From: Methanosarcinales archaeon | GTDB taxonomy: Archaea; Halobacteriota; Methanosarcinia; Methanosarcinales; Methanogasteraceae | Length of the DNA: 11,086 nucleotides | Assembly: GCA_030609345.1 (NCBI GenBank) | Contig: JAUWCK010000019.1 | Span: 1 to 11,086, forward strand | Reading direction: 5' to 3' | In this document: piece by piece, positions 5,806 to 11,086 of the stretch | Layout: each line of letters opens with the position of its first letter | Numbering within the stretch: position 1 is the first letter of the stretch | The notes under the pieces: generated by a model | What the model was told of the DNA's origin: nothing | Database searches by the model: none | Seen by the model: the letters and a program-made list of their open reading frames with translations, nothing else | Translations under genes and position numbers: made by a program

Positions 5806-5835
5806 AGAAAAGAAAAAGGCGCAGGTCTGCGCCTT
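5806..5835 (-). terminator. Hairpin plus T-rich tract after the second Ig-like gene
   Basis: AAGGCGCAG, two bases, CTGCGCCTT (5816-5835) is a perfect nine-pair inverted repeat starting inside the TAA stop of the Ig-like gene. On the minus strand it is followed by TTTCTTTTC. It looks like an intrinsic terminator or an mRNA 3'-end protector. Archaea do not strictly need the hairpin, so the function is inferred. Confidence 0.55.
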
Positions 5836-7105
5836 ACTCTGTATCTCCGATCGCTATTATGTAGTTGAACTCTTCGGCATAGTGTGGGAGTATACCAAGT
5901 TTCCAGTCTCCAGCTGCGCCATCCGCAGTGTATCGTTCGATGTAACTGGTATGACCAACATTATACATTCCGCTGTCGCCCACCGCCCCTGGTAGTATGT
6001 ATGGCGAGACCGTGGTGCCACCGAGATCAACTGAACCATGATAGGTGACCGTGGTAAGATTCAATGTTGCATCTCCGTCTGGTCCTCTGAGGGTTACATC
6101 AAAGGATGGTTCTTCGTTTCCATCCACACCTCTGCATGTGCCATACCTGTACTGGGTTGACACAATATCGATGGTTATGGGCACGGTGGTTTCTGCTGTA
6201 AACGTCTTGACGAAAGGCTCTGTCGGCTGTGTCCACACCTCAAAACTTAGATGAACCATTCCATTCCACTCGTCAATGGATGGATCGTCGATGTTCAGGT
6301 CAATCGCGCCCTCGTATCTTCCTTTTGCACCATCCGGCACAACAAGATGCACATTAACAGTGGCGATCCCACCTGCCGGCACAACCGGTGGCGCATCAAT
6401 CGTGATCGCATCATCCTCGAATGCTGGCGCCATCATGCCGCTCCCTCCATAGTGCATTCTTTCACCTCCGATTTTCGGGTCGATCTTGATGTCTTCCTCG
6501 CCTATATTCTTCAGATTGATCTGGTAATCGTATCCCCTGCCGGATTCAACGCGATCATGCATATAAGACGGTTGTATCTGTATCACAGGCGGCTTCCACA
6601 CCTCGACGCTGAAGTCGAAGGCATTGATATAGTTCGGATACGGCGTTGGGTATGGTGTTTGCATCACATCGTCGGTGAATGCAATCTGCACACCATAGTG
6701 TCCGCGATCGGCATCATCAGGGACTGTAACCGCGATTATGAACTCTTCTTCAGCATCAGGTTTGAGTTCTGCGGATGCGGGGGTTACAGTAACCCAGTCA
6801 TCATCGAATATGTATTCGCTGTAGGGTTGGGAAACGACCATGGGATCTACTGATATGGTCTTGTTGTCCTTGTTTGTCACCGTTACAGTGATCTCCTCGC
6901 TTTCGCCAGGCATCAACTCTGTGTAGGAATGTCGTGGACTGATCTGAAGTTTCGAAAAGTTCATATCTGGCAAATCTCCTGCTGACACCGGCATCGGTGT
7001 ACCTACGACATCTTTTACTGCCATCGTTGCCATTGCCGGAATGCCTGCTGTGCAGATCAGCAGGAGAGCCAGCGCCATGCTTGCTGTTTTGCGTATTCTC
7101 TTCAT
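5834..7105 (-). CDS. Secreted Ig-like beta-domain protein, paralogue B
   Basis: 423 residues with an N-terminal signal peptide (MKRIRKTASMALALLLICTA, cleavage probably near residues 26-29) and no C-terminal anchor. The mature protein is almost all beta strand. A first Ig-like domain (about 50-165) has MPGESEEITVTVTNKDNKTI and WVTVTPASAELKPDAEEEF. A second (about 170-290) starts VEVWKPPVIQIQPSYMHDRV and contains NLKNIGEEDIKIDP and VVPAGGIATVNVHLVVP. A C-terminal beta domain (about 295-420) has GMYNVGHTSYIERYTADG. The first two fit the NEW3/COG1470-type domains of archaeal surface proteins; I do not know a specific function. It is a close tandem paralogue of the gene at 7123-8409 and starts only 17 nt after it, with its own strong ribosome site (AAAGGAGG-type, 5 nt from ATG). 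The stop codon lies in a terminator-like hairpin. Confidence 0.9.
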   Translation of the reverse strand: MKRIRKTASMALALLLICTAGIPAMATMAVKDVVGTPMPVSAGDLPDMNFSKLQISPRHSYTELMPGESEEITVTVTNKDNKTISVDPMVVSQPYSEYIFDDDWVTVTPASAELKPDAEEEFIIAVTVPDDADRGHYGVQIAFTDDVMQTPYPTPYPNYINAFDFSVEVWKPPVIQIQPSYMHDRVESGRGYDYQINLKNIGEEDIKIDPKIGGERMHYGGSGMMAPAFEDDAITIDAPPVVPAGGIATVNVHLVVPDGAKGRYEGAIDLNIDDPSIDEWNGMVHLSFEVWTQPTEPFVKTFTAETTVPITIDIVSTQYRYGTCRGVDGNEEPSFDVTLRGPDGDATLNLTTVTYHGSVDLGGTTVSPYILPGAVGDSGMYNVGHTSYIERYTADGAAGDWKLGILPHYAEEFNYIIAIGDTE

Positions 7106-7122
7106 AGTATCCTCCTTTTTGT

Positions 7123-8409
7123 TTATGGCATTCTGCGACCCGAGTCCGCATCTCCGATCGTTATCGTGTACCCAAACTCTTCGGCATAGTGCGGGAGTAT
7201 GTTAAGTTCCCAGTCTCCAATTGCACCATCCGCAGTGTATCGTTCGATGTAACTGGTATGACCAACATTATACATTCCACTGCTGGCAATCTCCCATGGT
7301 GGAGCGCATTTGCTGCCGCCGAGGTTGACCGAACCATGATAGGTAGCCATGGTGCGATTCAGTGTTACTTCATCTCCTGATGGTCCTTTGAAGGTCACAT
7401 CAAAGGATGGCTCTTCATTATCCTCGCCACTTCCGCCTCCACACATATCGTACCGGTACTGATTCGACGTAATTCCGATTGTTATGGGTGCGGCGATTTC
7501 TGCCGTGAATATCTTGACGAAGGGCTCTGTCGGCTGTGTCCATACTTCAAAACTCAGATGAACCATCCCATCCCATTCGTCAATGGATGGATCGTCGATG
7601 TTCAGGTCGAGCCCGCCCTCGTACCCGCCCTTCGCACCAGCAGGTACCGAAAGGTGCACATCGACAGTGGCAGTTCCGCCTGCCGGCACAACCGATGGCG
7701 CGTCTATGGTGATCGCATCATCCTCGAATGCTGGCATCATCATCTCATATCGGTGCCATCGTTCACGTTTGAGCTCCGGGTCGATCTTGATATCTTCCTC
7801 GCCGATGTTCTTCAGATGGATCTGGTAATCGTATTCCCTGCCAGATTCGACGCGGTCATGGATGTATGAAGGCTGCATCTGTATCACAGGCGGCTTCCAC
7901 ACGTTGACGTAAAGGTCGATCGCATTGATGTAGTTCTGATATGGCGTCGGATACGGCGCTGGCATCACATCGTCTGTGAATGCGATCTGCATGCTATAGT
8001 GTCCGCGCTCGGCGTCAACAGGGATTTCTATCTCGATTGTGAACTCCTCCTCGGTATCAGGTTCGAGTTCTGCGGACGCGGGCGTTATGGTGACCCATGC
8101 CTCGTCAAGGATGTAGTCGCTGTATGGCTGATCCTTGACCGTCGGGACCACCGATACAGTCTCGTTGTTCGGGTTTTTCACCGTTACGGTGATTTCGTCG
8201 CTCTCACCGGGCATCAAGTCCATGCCATAGTGCCGTGGACTGATCTGGAGCTTCGAGAAGTTCATCTCTGTTATGTCTGGTGAATCTCCAATCAATGCGG
8301 GCATCCGTGGTTCTACCGCTATCGGCACCGGTACTGCTACTACTGCCGGAACGCCTGCTGCGCAGATCAGCAGGAGAGCCAGCATCATGTTTACTATTTT
8401 GGTTTTCAT
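7123..8409 (-). CDS. Secreted Ig-like beta-domain protein, paralogue A
   Basis: 428 residues, first gene of the surface operon. The signal peptide MKTKIVNMMLALLLICAAGV ends near AVVA (residue 25). The mature part has the same three-part beta architecture as the downstream gene. Long stretches are identical or nearly so: MNFSKLQISPRH, NIGEEDIKIDP, LNIDDPSIDEW, FEVWTQPTEPFVK and GMYNVGHTSYIERYTADG. Differences concentrate in the signal region, the segment after ELKRERW, and a Gly/Ser/Asp loop with a cysteine (DMCGGGSGEDNEE). A second cysteine occurs in SKCAPPWE and has no partner in paralogue B. No transmembrane anchor or PGF-CTERM signal is seen at the C-terminus (DADSGRRMP), so it is probably released or held by other surface proteins. 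A strong ribosome site (AAAGGAGG, 8 nt from ATG) and the TATA box at 8483-8490 fix the start. Confidence 0.9.
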   Translation of the reverse strand: MKTKIVNMMLALLLICAAGVPAVVAVPVPIAVEPRMPALIGDSPDITEMNFSKLQISPRHYGMDLMPGESDEITVTVKNPNNETVSVVPTVKDQPYSDYILDEAWVTITPASAELEPDTEEEFTIEIEIPVDAERGHYSMQIAFTDDVMPAPYPTPYQNYINAIDLYVNVWKPPVIQMQPSYIHDRVESGREYDYQIHLKNIGEEDIKIDPELKRERWHRYEMMMPAFEDDAITIDAPSVVPAGGTATVDVHLSVPAGAKGGYEGGLDLNIDDPSIDEWDGMVHLSFEVWTQPTEPFVKIFTAEIAAPITIGITSNQYRYDMCGGGSGEDNEEPSFDVTFKGPSGDEVTLNRTMATYHGSVNLGGSKCAPPWEIASSGMYNVGHTSYIERYTADGAIGDWELNILPHYAEEFGYTITIGDADSGRRMP

Positions 8410-8435
8410 AGTATTGTCCTCCTTTTGTTGTTCTT

Positions 8436-8457
8436 ATTTGCCGATCTATCGACAAAT
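8436..8457 (-). promoter_or_regulatory. Palindrome at the transcript start of the surface operon
   Basis: A 22-nt near-perfect inverted repeat with arms ATTTGCCGAT and ATCGACAAAT on the plus strand (one mismatch that would be a G-U pair in the minus-strand RNA) around a two-base centre. The TATA box at 8483-8490 predicts a start near 8460, so the palindrome begins at about +3. It could be a repressor operator or a 5' mRNA hairpin upstream of the ribosome site at about 8418-8425. Confidence 0.55.
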
Positions 8458-8482
8458 ACAATTCAGTATGTACGAGTCTTGC

Positions 8483-8490
8483 TATTTAAA
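8483..8490 (-). promoter_or_regulatory. TATA box of the Ig-like surface operon
   Basis: The minus strand reads AAGGTTTAAATAGC, a good archaeal BRE/TATA combination. The leader to the ATG at 8409 would be about 50 nt. Confidence 0.65.
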
Positions 8491-8586
8491 CCTTGCGGTA
8501 GATCGAAATGTCACCATATACAATGCAGAACTTCACGACAGAATTGCAAATATGACGAAGGGTGGCTGCTGGCTCAAGCAGTCGCC

Positions 8587-8910
8587 TCACAAAAGCACCT
8601 GCATCATCCCCTCCCGATACTCCCGGAAAGCATCCCTCCCCGCATCAGTCAGCCGGAGCATCGTACGCGGCTTTCTGTCCACAAACTCCTTCACGACCTC
8701 GATGTACCCGGCAGCCTCAAGCTTGCTCGTATGCGAGGAGAGATTGCCAGCCGTAAGCCCGGTCTGGCGCATCAGGAAGATGAAGTCTGCGCTCTCGACG
8801 ACGTAGAGGTATGCCATGACCATGAGCCTTGCTGGTTCGTGGATCAGGCGGTCTATCTTTGGCGATTGGGCTCGGAGGTCTTCGCTGCCGGTTTCATTCG
8901 CTGCCATCAT
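8587..8910 (-). CDS. Winged-helix transcriptional regulator (HTH_34/MarR-like)
   Basis: A 107-residue single-domain regulator. A helix with LIHEPARLMVMAYLYVVE (22-39) leads into ADFIFLMRQTGLTAGNLSSH and TSKLEAAGYI (41-70), the helix-turn-helix with its recognition helix around 54-67. A wing (EVVKEFVDRKPRTMLRLTD, 71-89) and a final helix follow. The IHEPARL ... ADF-x-F-L-x-x-x-T-G-L-x-x-G-N-L-S-S-H pattern is characteristic of the HTH_34 winged-helix family. The start overlaps the stop of the membrane-protein gene (ATGATGG; two adjacent ATGs at 8910 and 8907), so the two are translated in tandem. Regulators of this type are often encoded beside membrane proteins of the kind upstream. It most likely controls its own operon, and the inverted repeat beside that promoter is a candidate target. 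Confidence 0.88.
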   Translation of the reverse strand: MMAANETGSEDLRAQSPKIDRLIHEPARLMVMAYLYVVESADFIFLMRQTGLTAGNLSSHTSKLEAAGYIEVVKEFVDRKPRTMLRLTDAGRDAFREYREGMMQVLL

Positions 8911-9515
8911 GCACCCCCGTTTCCGAAAAGTGGATATTTGCGCAGGAAGCGGATGAAGATGACCAGACCGCTAAGGACTAAAAATCCCCCTATGAGAACC
9001 AGATACAGTATCAATCCAGTACATCCGGATCCAAATTCTACTAAAGAGAAGAATATCCCCAGAATAACTGACAGGATCGCATACCCAGTATAACGGATGC
9101 TTCTGGATCTGGATGCTGCGTGGGTGAAGGGTCCGACCAGGATCATCCCGAAGAACAATGGCGCCCAGTTCACCCACTGGGAATAATCCTTTACATTTCC
9201 AAAAAGAGAGATCAGAGTGAAAATGATCACGATAACTGCAAACTCGAAGAGAAGGACGCCTGTCAGGGCATCCTTTGGATTTTCCCGATGGAATTTGACA
9301 AACCCAATTCTGGGATATGTGTAGCGTCTTCGGACGAACTCTACAATCTTTCCGGAGAATACTATCAATAATATATAGAATGCAAAGATGGTAGAATAGA
9401 AAAATCCTCCGAATGTCATGAGGATCAGCCCCATCATAACTTCCATCAAGCCGTCCTGCTGGGAGTCACTGTATGCCTTTTTCTCGAGTTCTTTCAGATT
9501 GATTTCTTGTGTCAT
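8907..9515 (-). CDS. Multi-pass membrane protein paired with the regulator
   Basis: 202 residues. The soluble N-terminus MTQEINLKELEKKAYSDSQQ is followed by DGLMEVMMGL and about six hydrophobic helices: roughly 22-38, 39-55, 84-106, 117-133, 142-160 and 166-190. A basic loop (VRRRYTYPRIGFVKFHRENP) lies between helices 2 and 3. The LEKKAY ... QDGL-x-E-x-x-x-G motif resembles a poorly described membrane family that I recall as often encoded next to HTH_34 regulators; its function is unknown. The frame stays open 18 codons further to 9569, but the TATA box lies in that stretch (9553-9560). A perfect Shine-Dalgarno (GGAGGT, 9521-9526) sits 5 nt before the ATG at 9515, so 9515 is the start. Confidence 0.85.
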   Translation of the reverse strand: MTQEINLKELEKKAYSDSQQDGLMEVMMGLILMTFGGFFYSTIFAFYILLIVFSGKIVEFVRRRYTYPRIGFVKFHRENPKDALTGVLLFEFAVIVIIFTLISLFGNVKDYSQWVNWAPLFFGMILVGPFTHAASRSRSIRYTGYAILSVILGIFFSLVEFGSGCTGLILYLVLIGGFLVLSGLVIFIRFLRKYPLFGNGGA

Positions 9516-9520
9516 GATGT

Positions 9521-9526
9521 ACCTCC
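9521..9526 (-). promoter_or_regulatory. Shine-Dalgarno that fixes the membrane-protein start
   Basis: GGAGGT on the minus strand, 5 nt before the ATG at 9515. It rules against the longer open frame from 9569. Confidence 0.8.
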
Positions 9527-9552
9527 GTACATTAACGTAAAGCAGTTTGTAG

Positions 9553-9560
9553 TATATAAA
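9553..9560 (-). promoter_or_regulatory. TATA box of the membrane protein/regulator unit
   Basis: The minus strand reads GCAAAGTTTTATATACTAC, a near-consensus archaeal BRE plus TATA. The predicted start is near 9530, with a leader of about 15 nt holding the GGAGGT. Confidence 0.7.
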
Positions 9561-9563
9561 ACT

Positions 9564-9586
9564 TTGCATCGCAAAATTGTTTGCAA
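9564..9586 (-). promoter_or_regulatory. Candidate operator: TTGCA repeats flanking the BRE
   Basis: Just upstream of the TATA box the minus strand starts with TTGCA and ends with TGCAA, an inverted pair 23 nt end to end. A third TTGC sits near the second half (TTGCGATGCAA). The position over the BRE would suit a repressor such as the co-encoded winged-helix protein. Confidence 0.35.
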
Positions 9587-9701
9587 TAAGTAATACCTGA
9601 AATCAGAAAATGTGGTAGCTACTGTTGTGCATCCAACTGACCATTACAAAATATCTCAATACCCCCCTACCATAGCGTTATACGCTGCACCAACGATCAG
9701 G

Positions 9702-10208
9702 TCATTTCCAGAGCCCCATGAGCGCTACCCGTTCGAGCACGAGTTGAGGGATCTTCTCTTCGCCAACCGCCGCAATCTCGGTCTCGGTGATGCCGAAAAA
9801 GGTTGTGACCGCATCCCGTTTCTCGCGCGTGTATCCGGTAACATCCGCCACCACAACTAAGTTTTCAAGTTCGCTTATCGCCCCATCCGGTATCTCGTCC
9901 CCGACTGCGACGAGTACGATCTCGTTCATCCCGGTTCTAACACCCATCGATAGCGCCTTCTTGATCTGGCGGTTCCCGGATGCGTAGAGCAGTATCTCCA
10001 TGCCGAGATCATCAGAGATGCTGTCGTGACGCTGCGCCGCCCGGATCGCTTTCCCTGCTGCTGCGAGGATGTGCTCATTGCCCGCGGTTTTGCTGGCATC
10101 GATCGCCTGAACCGTGATACCGTATCCGGATGCGATGCCTCCGAGTGTGTGGAGGAATTCGTTGACGTCTGTGATCTCGCAGGTTCCGGCTATCAGGTGG
10201 GTTTTCAT
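9702..10208 (-). CDS. cgi121: KEOPS complex subunit Cgi121
   Basis: 168 residues, the normal archaeal length. Cgi121 is the KEOPS subunit that binds Bud32 and the tRNA 3' CCA end, helping Kae1 add threonylcarbamoyl to A37 of ANN-decoding tRNAs (t6A). Recognisable features are the N-terminal strand (MKTHLIAGTCEITDVNEFLH), the motif EILLYASGNRQIKKAL (71-86) and SMGVRTGMNEIVLVAVGD (87-104), followed by the C-terminal VVVADVTGYTREKRDAVTTFFGI-type segment. It starts 30 nt downstream of the tRNA-Ser 3' end with no Shine-Dalgarno, in the same orientation as cbf5. It is probably translated from the mRNA left after 3' processing of the tRNA. No other KEOPS gene is in the window. The family call is secure. 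Confidence 0.9.
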   Translation of the reverse strand: MKTHLIAGTCEITDVNEFLHTLGGIASGYGITVQAIDASKTAGNEHILAAAGKAIRAAQRHDSISDDLGMEILLYASGNRQIKKALSMGVRTGMNEIVLVAVGDEIPDGAISELENLVVVADVTGYTREKRDAVTTFFGITETEIAAVGEEKIPQLVLERVALMGLWK

Positions 10209-10238
10209 GGTCGTAATTTACATTCGGTGTTTGATCCA

Positions 10239-10342
10239 CGCCGAGGGTGAGATTCGAACTCACGAGGGCGTTTTCGCCCACACGCTTTCAAGGTTCACGG
10301 TTTTCCTTCCAGGCGTGCGCCTTACCGCTAGACTACCTCGGC
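10239..10342 (-). tRNA. tRNA-Ser (anticodon GGA), intron-containing, no encoded CCA
   Basis: The acceptor stem GCCGAGG pairs with CCTCGGC, and the discriminator is G (10239), as expected for archaeal tRNA-Ser. The D arm is GTCTAGCGGTAAGGC. The anticodon stem is CACGC/GCGTG, with the mature loop CTGGAAA after removal of 20 bases. The long variable arm GGGCG-AAAA-CGCCC marks a class II tRNA, and the T arm is GTGAG-TTCGAAT-CTCAC. The anticodon GGA (10308-10310) reads UCC/UCU serine codons. The genome continues TGG rather than CCA, so CCA is added after transcription. Mature length is about 84 nt. The first ten bases overlap the end of cbf5: U8-A9-G10 is that gene's stop codon. Confidence 0.93.
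10287..10306 (-). other. tRNA intron, 20 nt, at position 37/38
   Basis: Removing 20 bases from the anticodon loop restores the standard archaeal serine loop CTGGAAA. The cut can be placed at three equivalent positions because AA lies at both edges; 37/38 is canonical. AAGG near the 5' side can pair with CCTT near the 3' side, but I could not draw a perfect bulge-helix-bulge, so the splice motif may be relaxed. Confidence 0.75.
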
Positions 10343-11086
10343 TTAACGGCTTTGCCGTCGACGCAGATGTTTGAAGTACCTGACACTGCGTTATCGGATG
10401 TAATCCATCCTTTTGGATATGTGCCCGCCCTCATAATAACACGGTCGGTTCTAACCACAATCCCGCTTTTGCATCTCTGCATCTCAGAAGCAGCCATAGA
10501 TGCGGTGCCGACCGAGACCGCCTCGCCTTTCTGCGTGTAGACAGAAACGGTCTCACCCTTCTTAATCCTTGCTGATAGCGAAAGCATTCCCGGTGCTGCG
10601 AGCGATGCGCCGTGACATATAGCGTCCACAGCGCTGTCGCGGATCACGACCTTTGGAAGGTGCGTCAGACCTCTCTCGACCGGACGCACCATACTCCGAA
10701 GCATGGTTTCGTCTCCGTCATCTTTCCACCCGGCATAAGCATCGCAGAGGTCGTGCAGCGTGACAATGTCGCTTTCATCGAAAGGACCTGCCCCGGTCCT
10801 GCGCAGTTCTGCCATCGATGCACCGGTGCCTGCCGCGATGCCGATGTCATGGCAGAGTTTGCGGATGTAGGTGCCTGCTTCACATCCGACCGTGAAGAGC
10901 ACATCCTCGCCCTCGATCTCCTCGATCCTGAGATAATAAATGGTACGCACCCGAAGATTCCGCTTGACTGCGGACTTGATCGGCGGGCGCTGGTATATCT
11001 TGCCGGTGAACTCGGCACAGATCTTGCGGACCACAGCCTCCCGGACCGGGTGGTGCAGGTGCATGAGACAGACATACTCCTTCGGA
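10333..11086 (-). CDS. cbf5: tRNA/rRNA pseudouridine synthase Cbf5, C-terminal part (runs off right edge)
   Basis: About 250 C-terminal residues of archaeal Cbf5 (dyskerin/TruB family), the catalytic subunit of H/ACA RNPs, which also makes Psi55 in tRNA. The visible part starts KEYVCLMHLHHPV and continues TGKIYQRPPIKSAVKR and EAGTYIRKLCHDIG, all classic Cbf5 motifs. The PUA domain follows from about the point VVIRDSAVDAICHGASLAAP to VIMRAGTYPKGW. The catalytic aspartate motif lies beyond the window. The frame is open through the right edge, so the first in-window ATG (11064) is not the start. After the PUA the tail is short, and the stop TAG (10333-10335) lies inside the tRNA-Ser gene. Confidence 0.95.
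   Translation of the reverse strand, partial: PKEYVCLMHLHHPVREAVVRKICAEFTGKIYQRPPIKSAVKRNLRVRTIYYLRIEEIEGEDVLFTVGCEAGTYIRKLCHDIGIAAGTGASMAELRRTGAGPFDESDIVTLHDLCDAYAGWKDDGDETMLRSMVRPVERGLTHLPKVVIRDSAVDAICHGASLAAPGMLSLSARIKKGETVSVYTQKGEAVSVGTASMAASEMQRCKSGIVVRTDRVIMRAGTYPKGWITSDNAVSGTSNICVDGKAVKPR

Noticed and set aside
6251..6853. 200-codon plus-strand open frame opposite an Ig-like gene
   Set aside because: The parallel plus-strand frames in both paralogues (also 7558-7869) are mirror shadows of the same duplicated coding sequence; no ribosome site or promoter.
3330..8409. Possibility of an insertion sequence or CRISPR-like repeat array in the surface region
   Set aside because: No transposase motifs, no terminal inverted repeats with target duplications and no regular short repeats; the only repeats are the 23-nt junctions and the gene duplication.
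9516..9569. 18-codon extension of the membrane protein
   Set aside because: It contains the TATA box, and the GGAGGT at 9521-9526 points to the ATG at 9515.
9674..9686. Small inverted repeat AGCGT-TAT-ACGCT after cgi121
   Set aside because: Only five base pairs and no convincing T-run next to it; could be chance.

Overview
This window looks archaeal and most likely euryarchaeal. It holds an archaeal-type Cdc48/VAT ATPase, archaeal Cbf5 with a PUA domain, the KEOPS subunit Cgi121, and a tRNA-Ser(GGA) that has an intron just 3' of the anticodon and no encoded CCA. TATA-box promoters (TTTAAATA, TATATAAA, ATATAT) lie upstream of genes, together with lipoboxed lipoproteins that have Pro/Thr-rich linkers. 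I cannot fix the genus. The codon and protein style fits Methanomicrobia and relatives, but that is an inference. Every gene I can support is on the minus strand, so the biological reading order runs from high to low coordinates.

The right end (11086 to 9702) is an RNA-modification block. It holds the 3' part of cbf5, a tRNA-Ser whose 5' end overlaps the cbf5 stop codon, and cgi121 starting about 30 nt after the tRNA. Next comes a two-gene unit (9560 to 8587) with a strong TATA box, a six-helix membrane protein and a winged-helix regulator joined to it by an ATGA overlap.

The middle (8490 to 3330) is a cell-surface region. A promoter with a palindromic leader drives two tandem paralogous secreted proteins rich in Ig-like beta domains. 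Three lipoprotein genes follow: one of 190 aa, one of 356 aa with a META/HslJ domain and a cysteine-rich tail, and a 71-aa stub. Between the lipoproteins lie pieces of MacB/LolD-type ABC ATPase genes. A C-terminal tail directly precedes an N-terminal start, and the two junctions share a 23-nt repeat. This is the most unusual architecture in the window, and it reads as the scar of repeated rearrangement of an ABC-transporter cassette.

The left part holds a small toxin-antitoxin pair (3288 to 2792), RNA 3'-terminal phosphate cyclase RtcA (2558 to 1506, probably leaderless), a twin-CBS-domain protein (1387 to 974) and the first 242 codons of a Cdc48/VAT AAA ATPase that runs off the left edge.

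I see no CRISPR array, insertion sequence or rRNA. No untranscribed gap is longer than about 300 bases. The longest stretch without an intact gene is 3546-3882, and it is filled by the ABC ATPase remnants.
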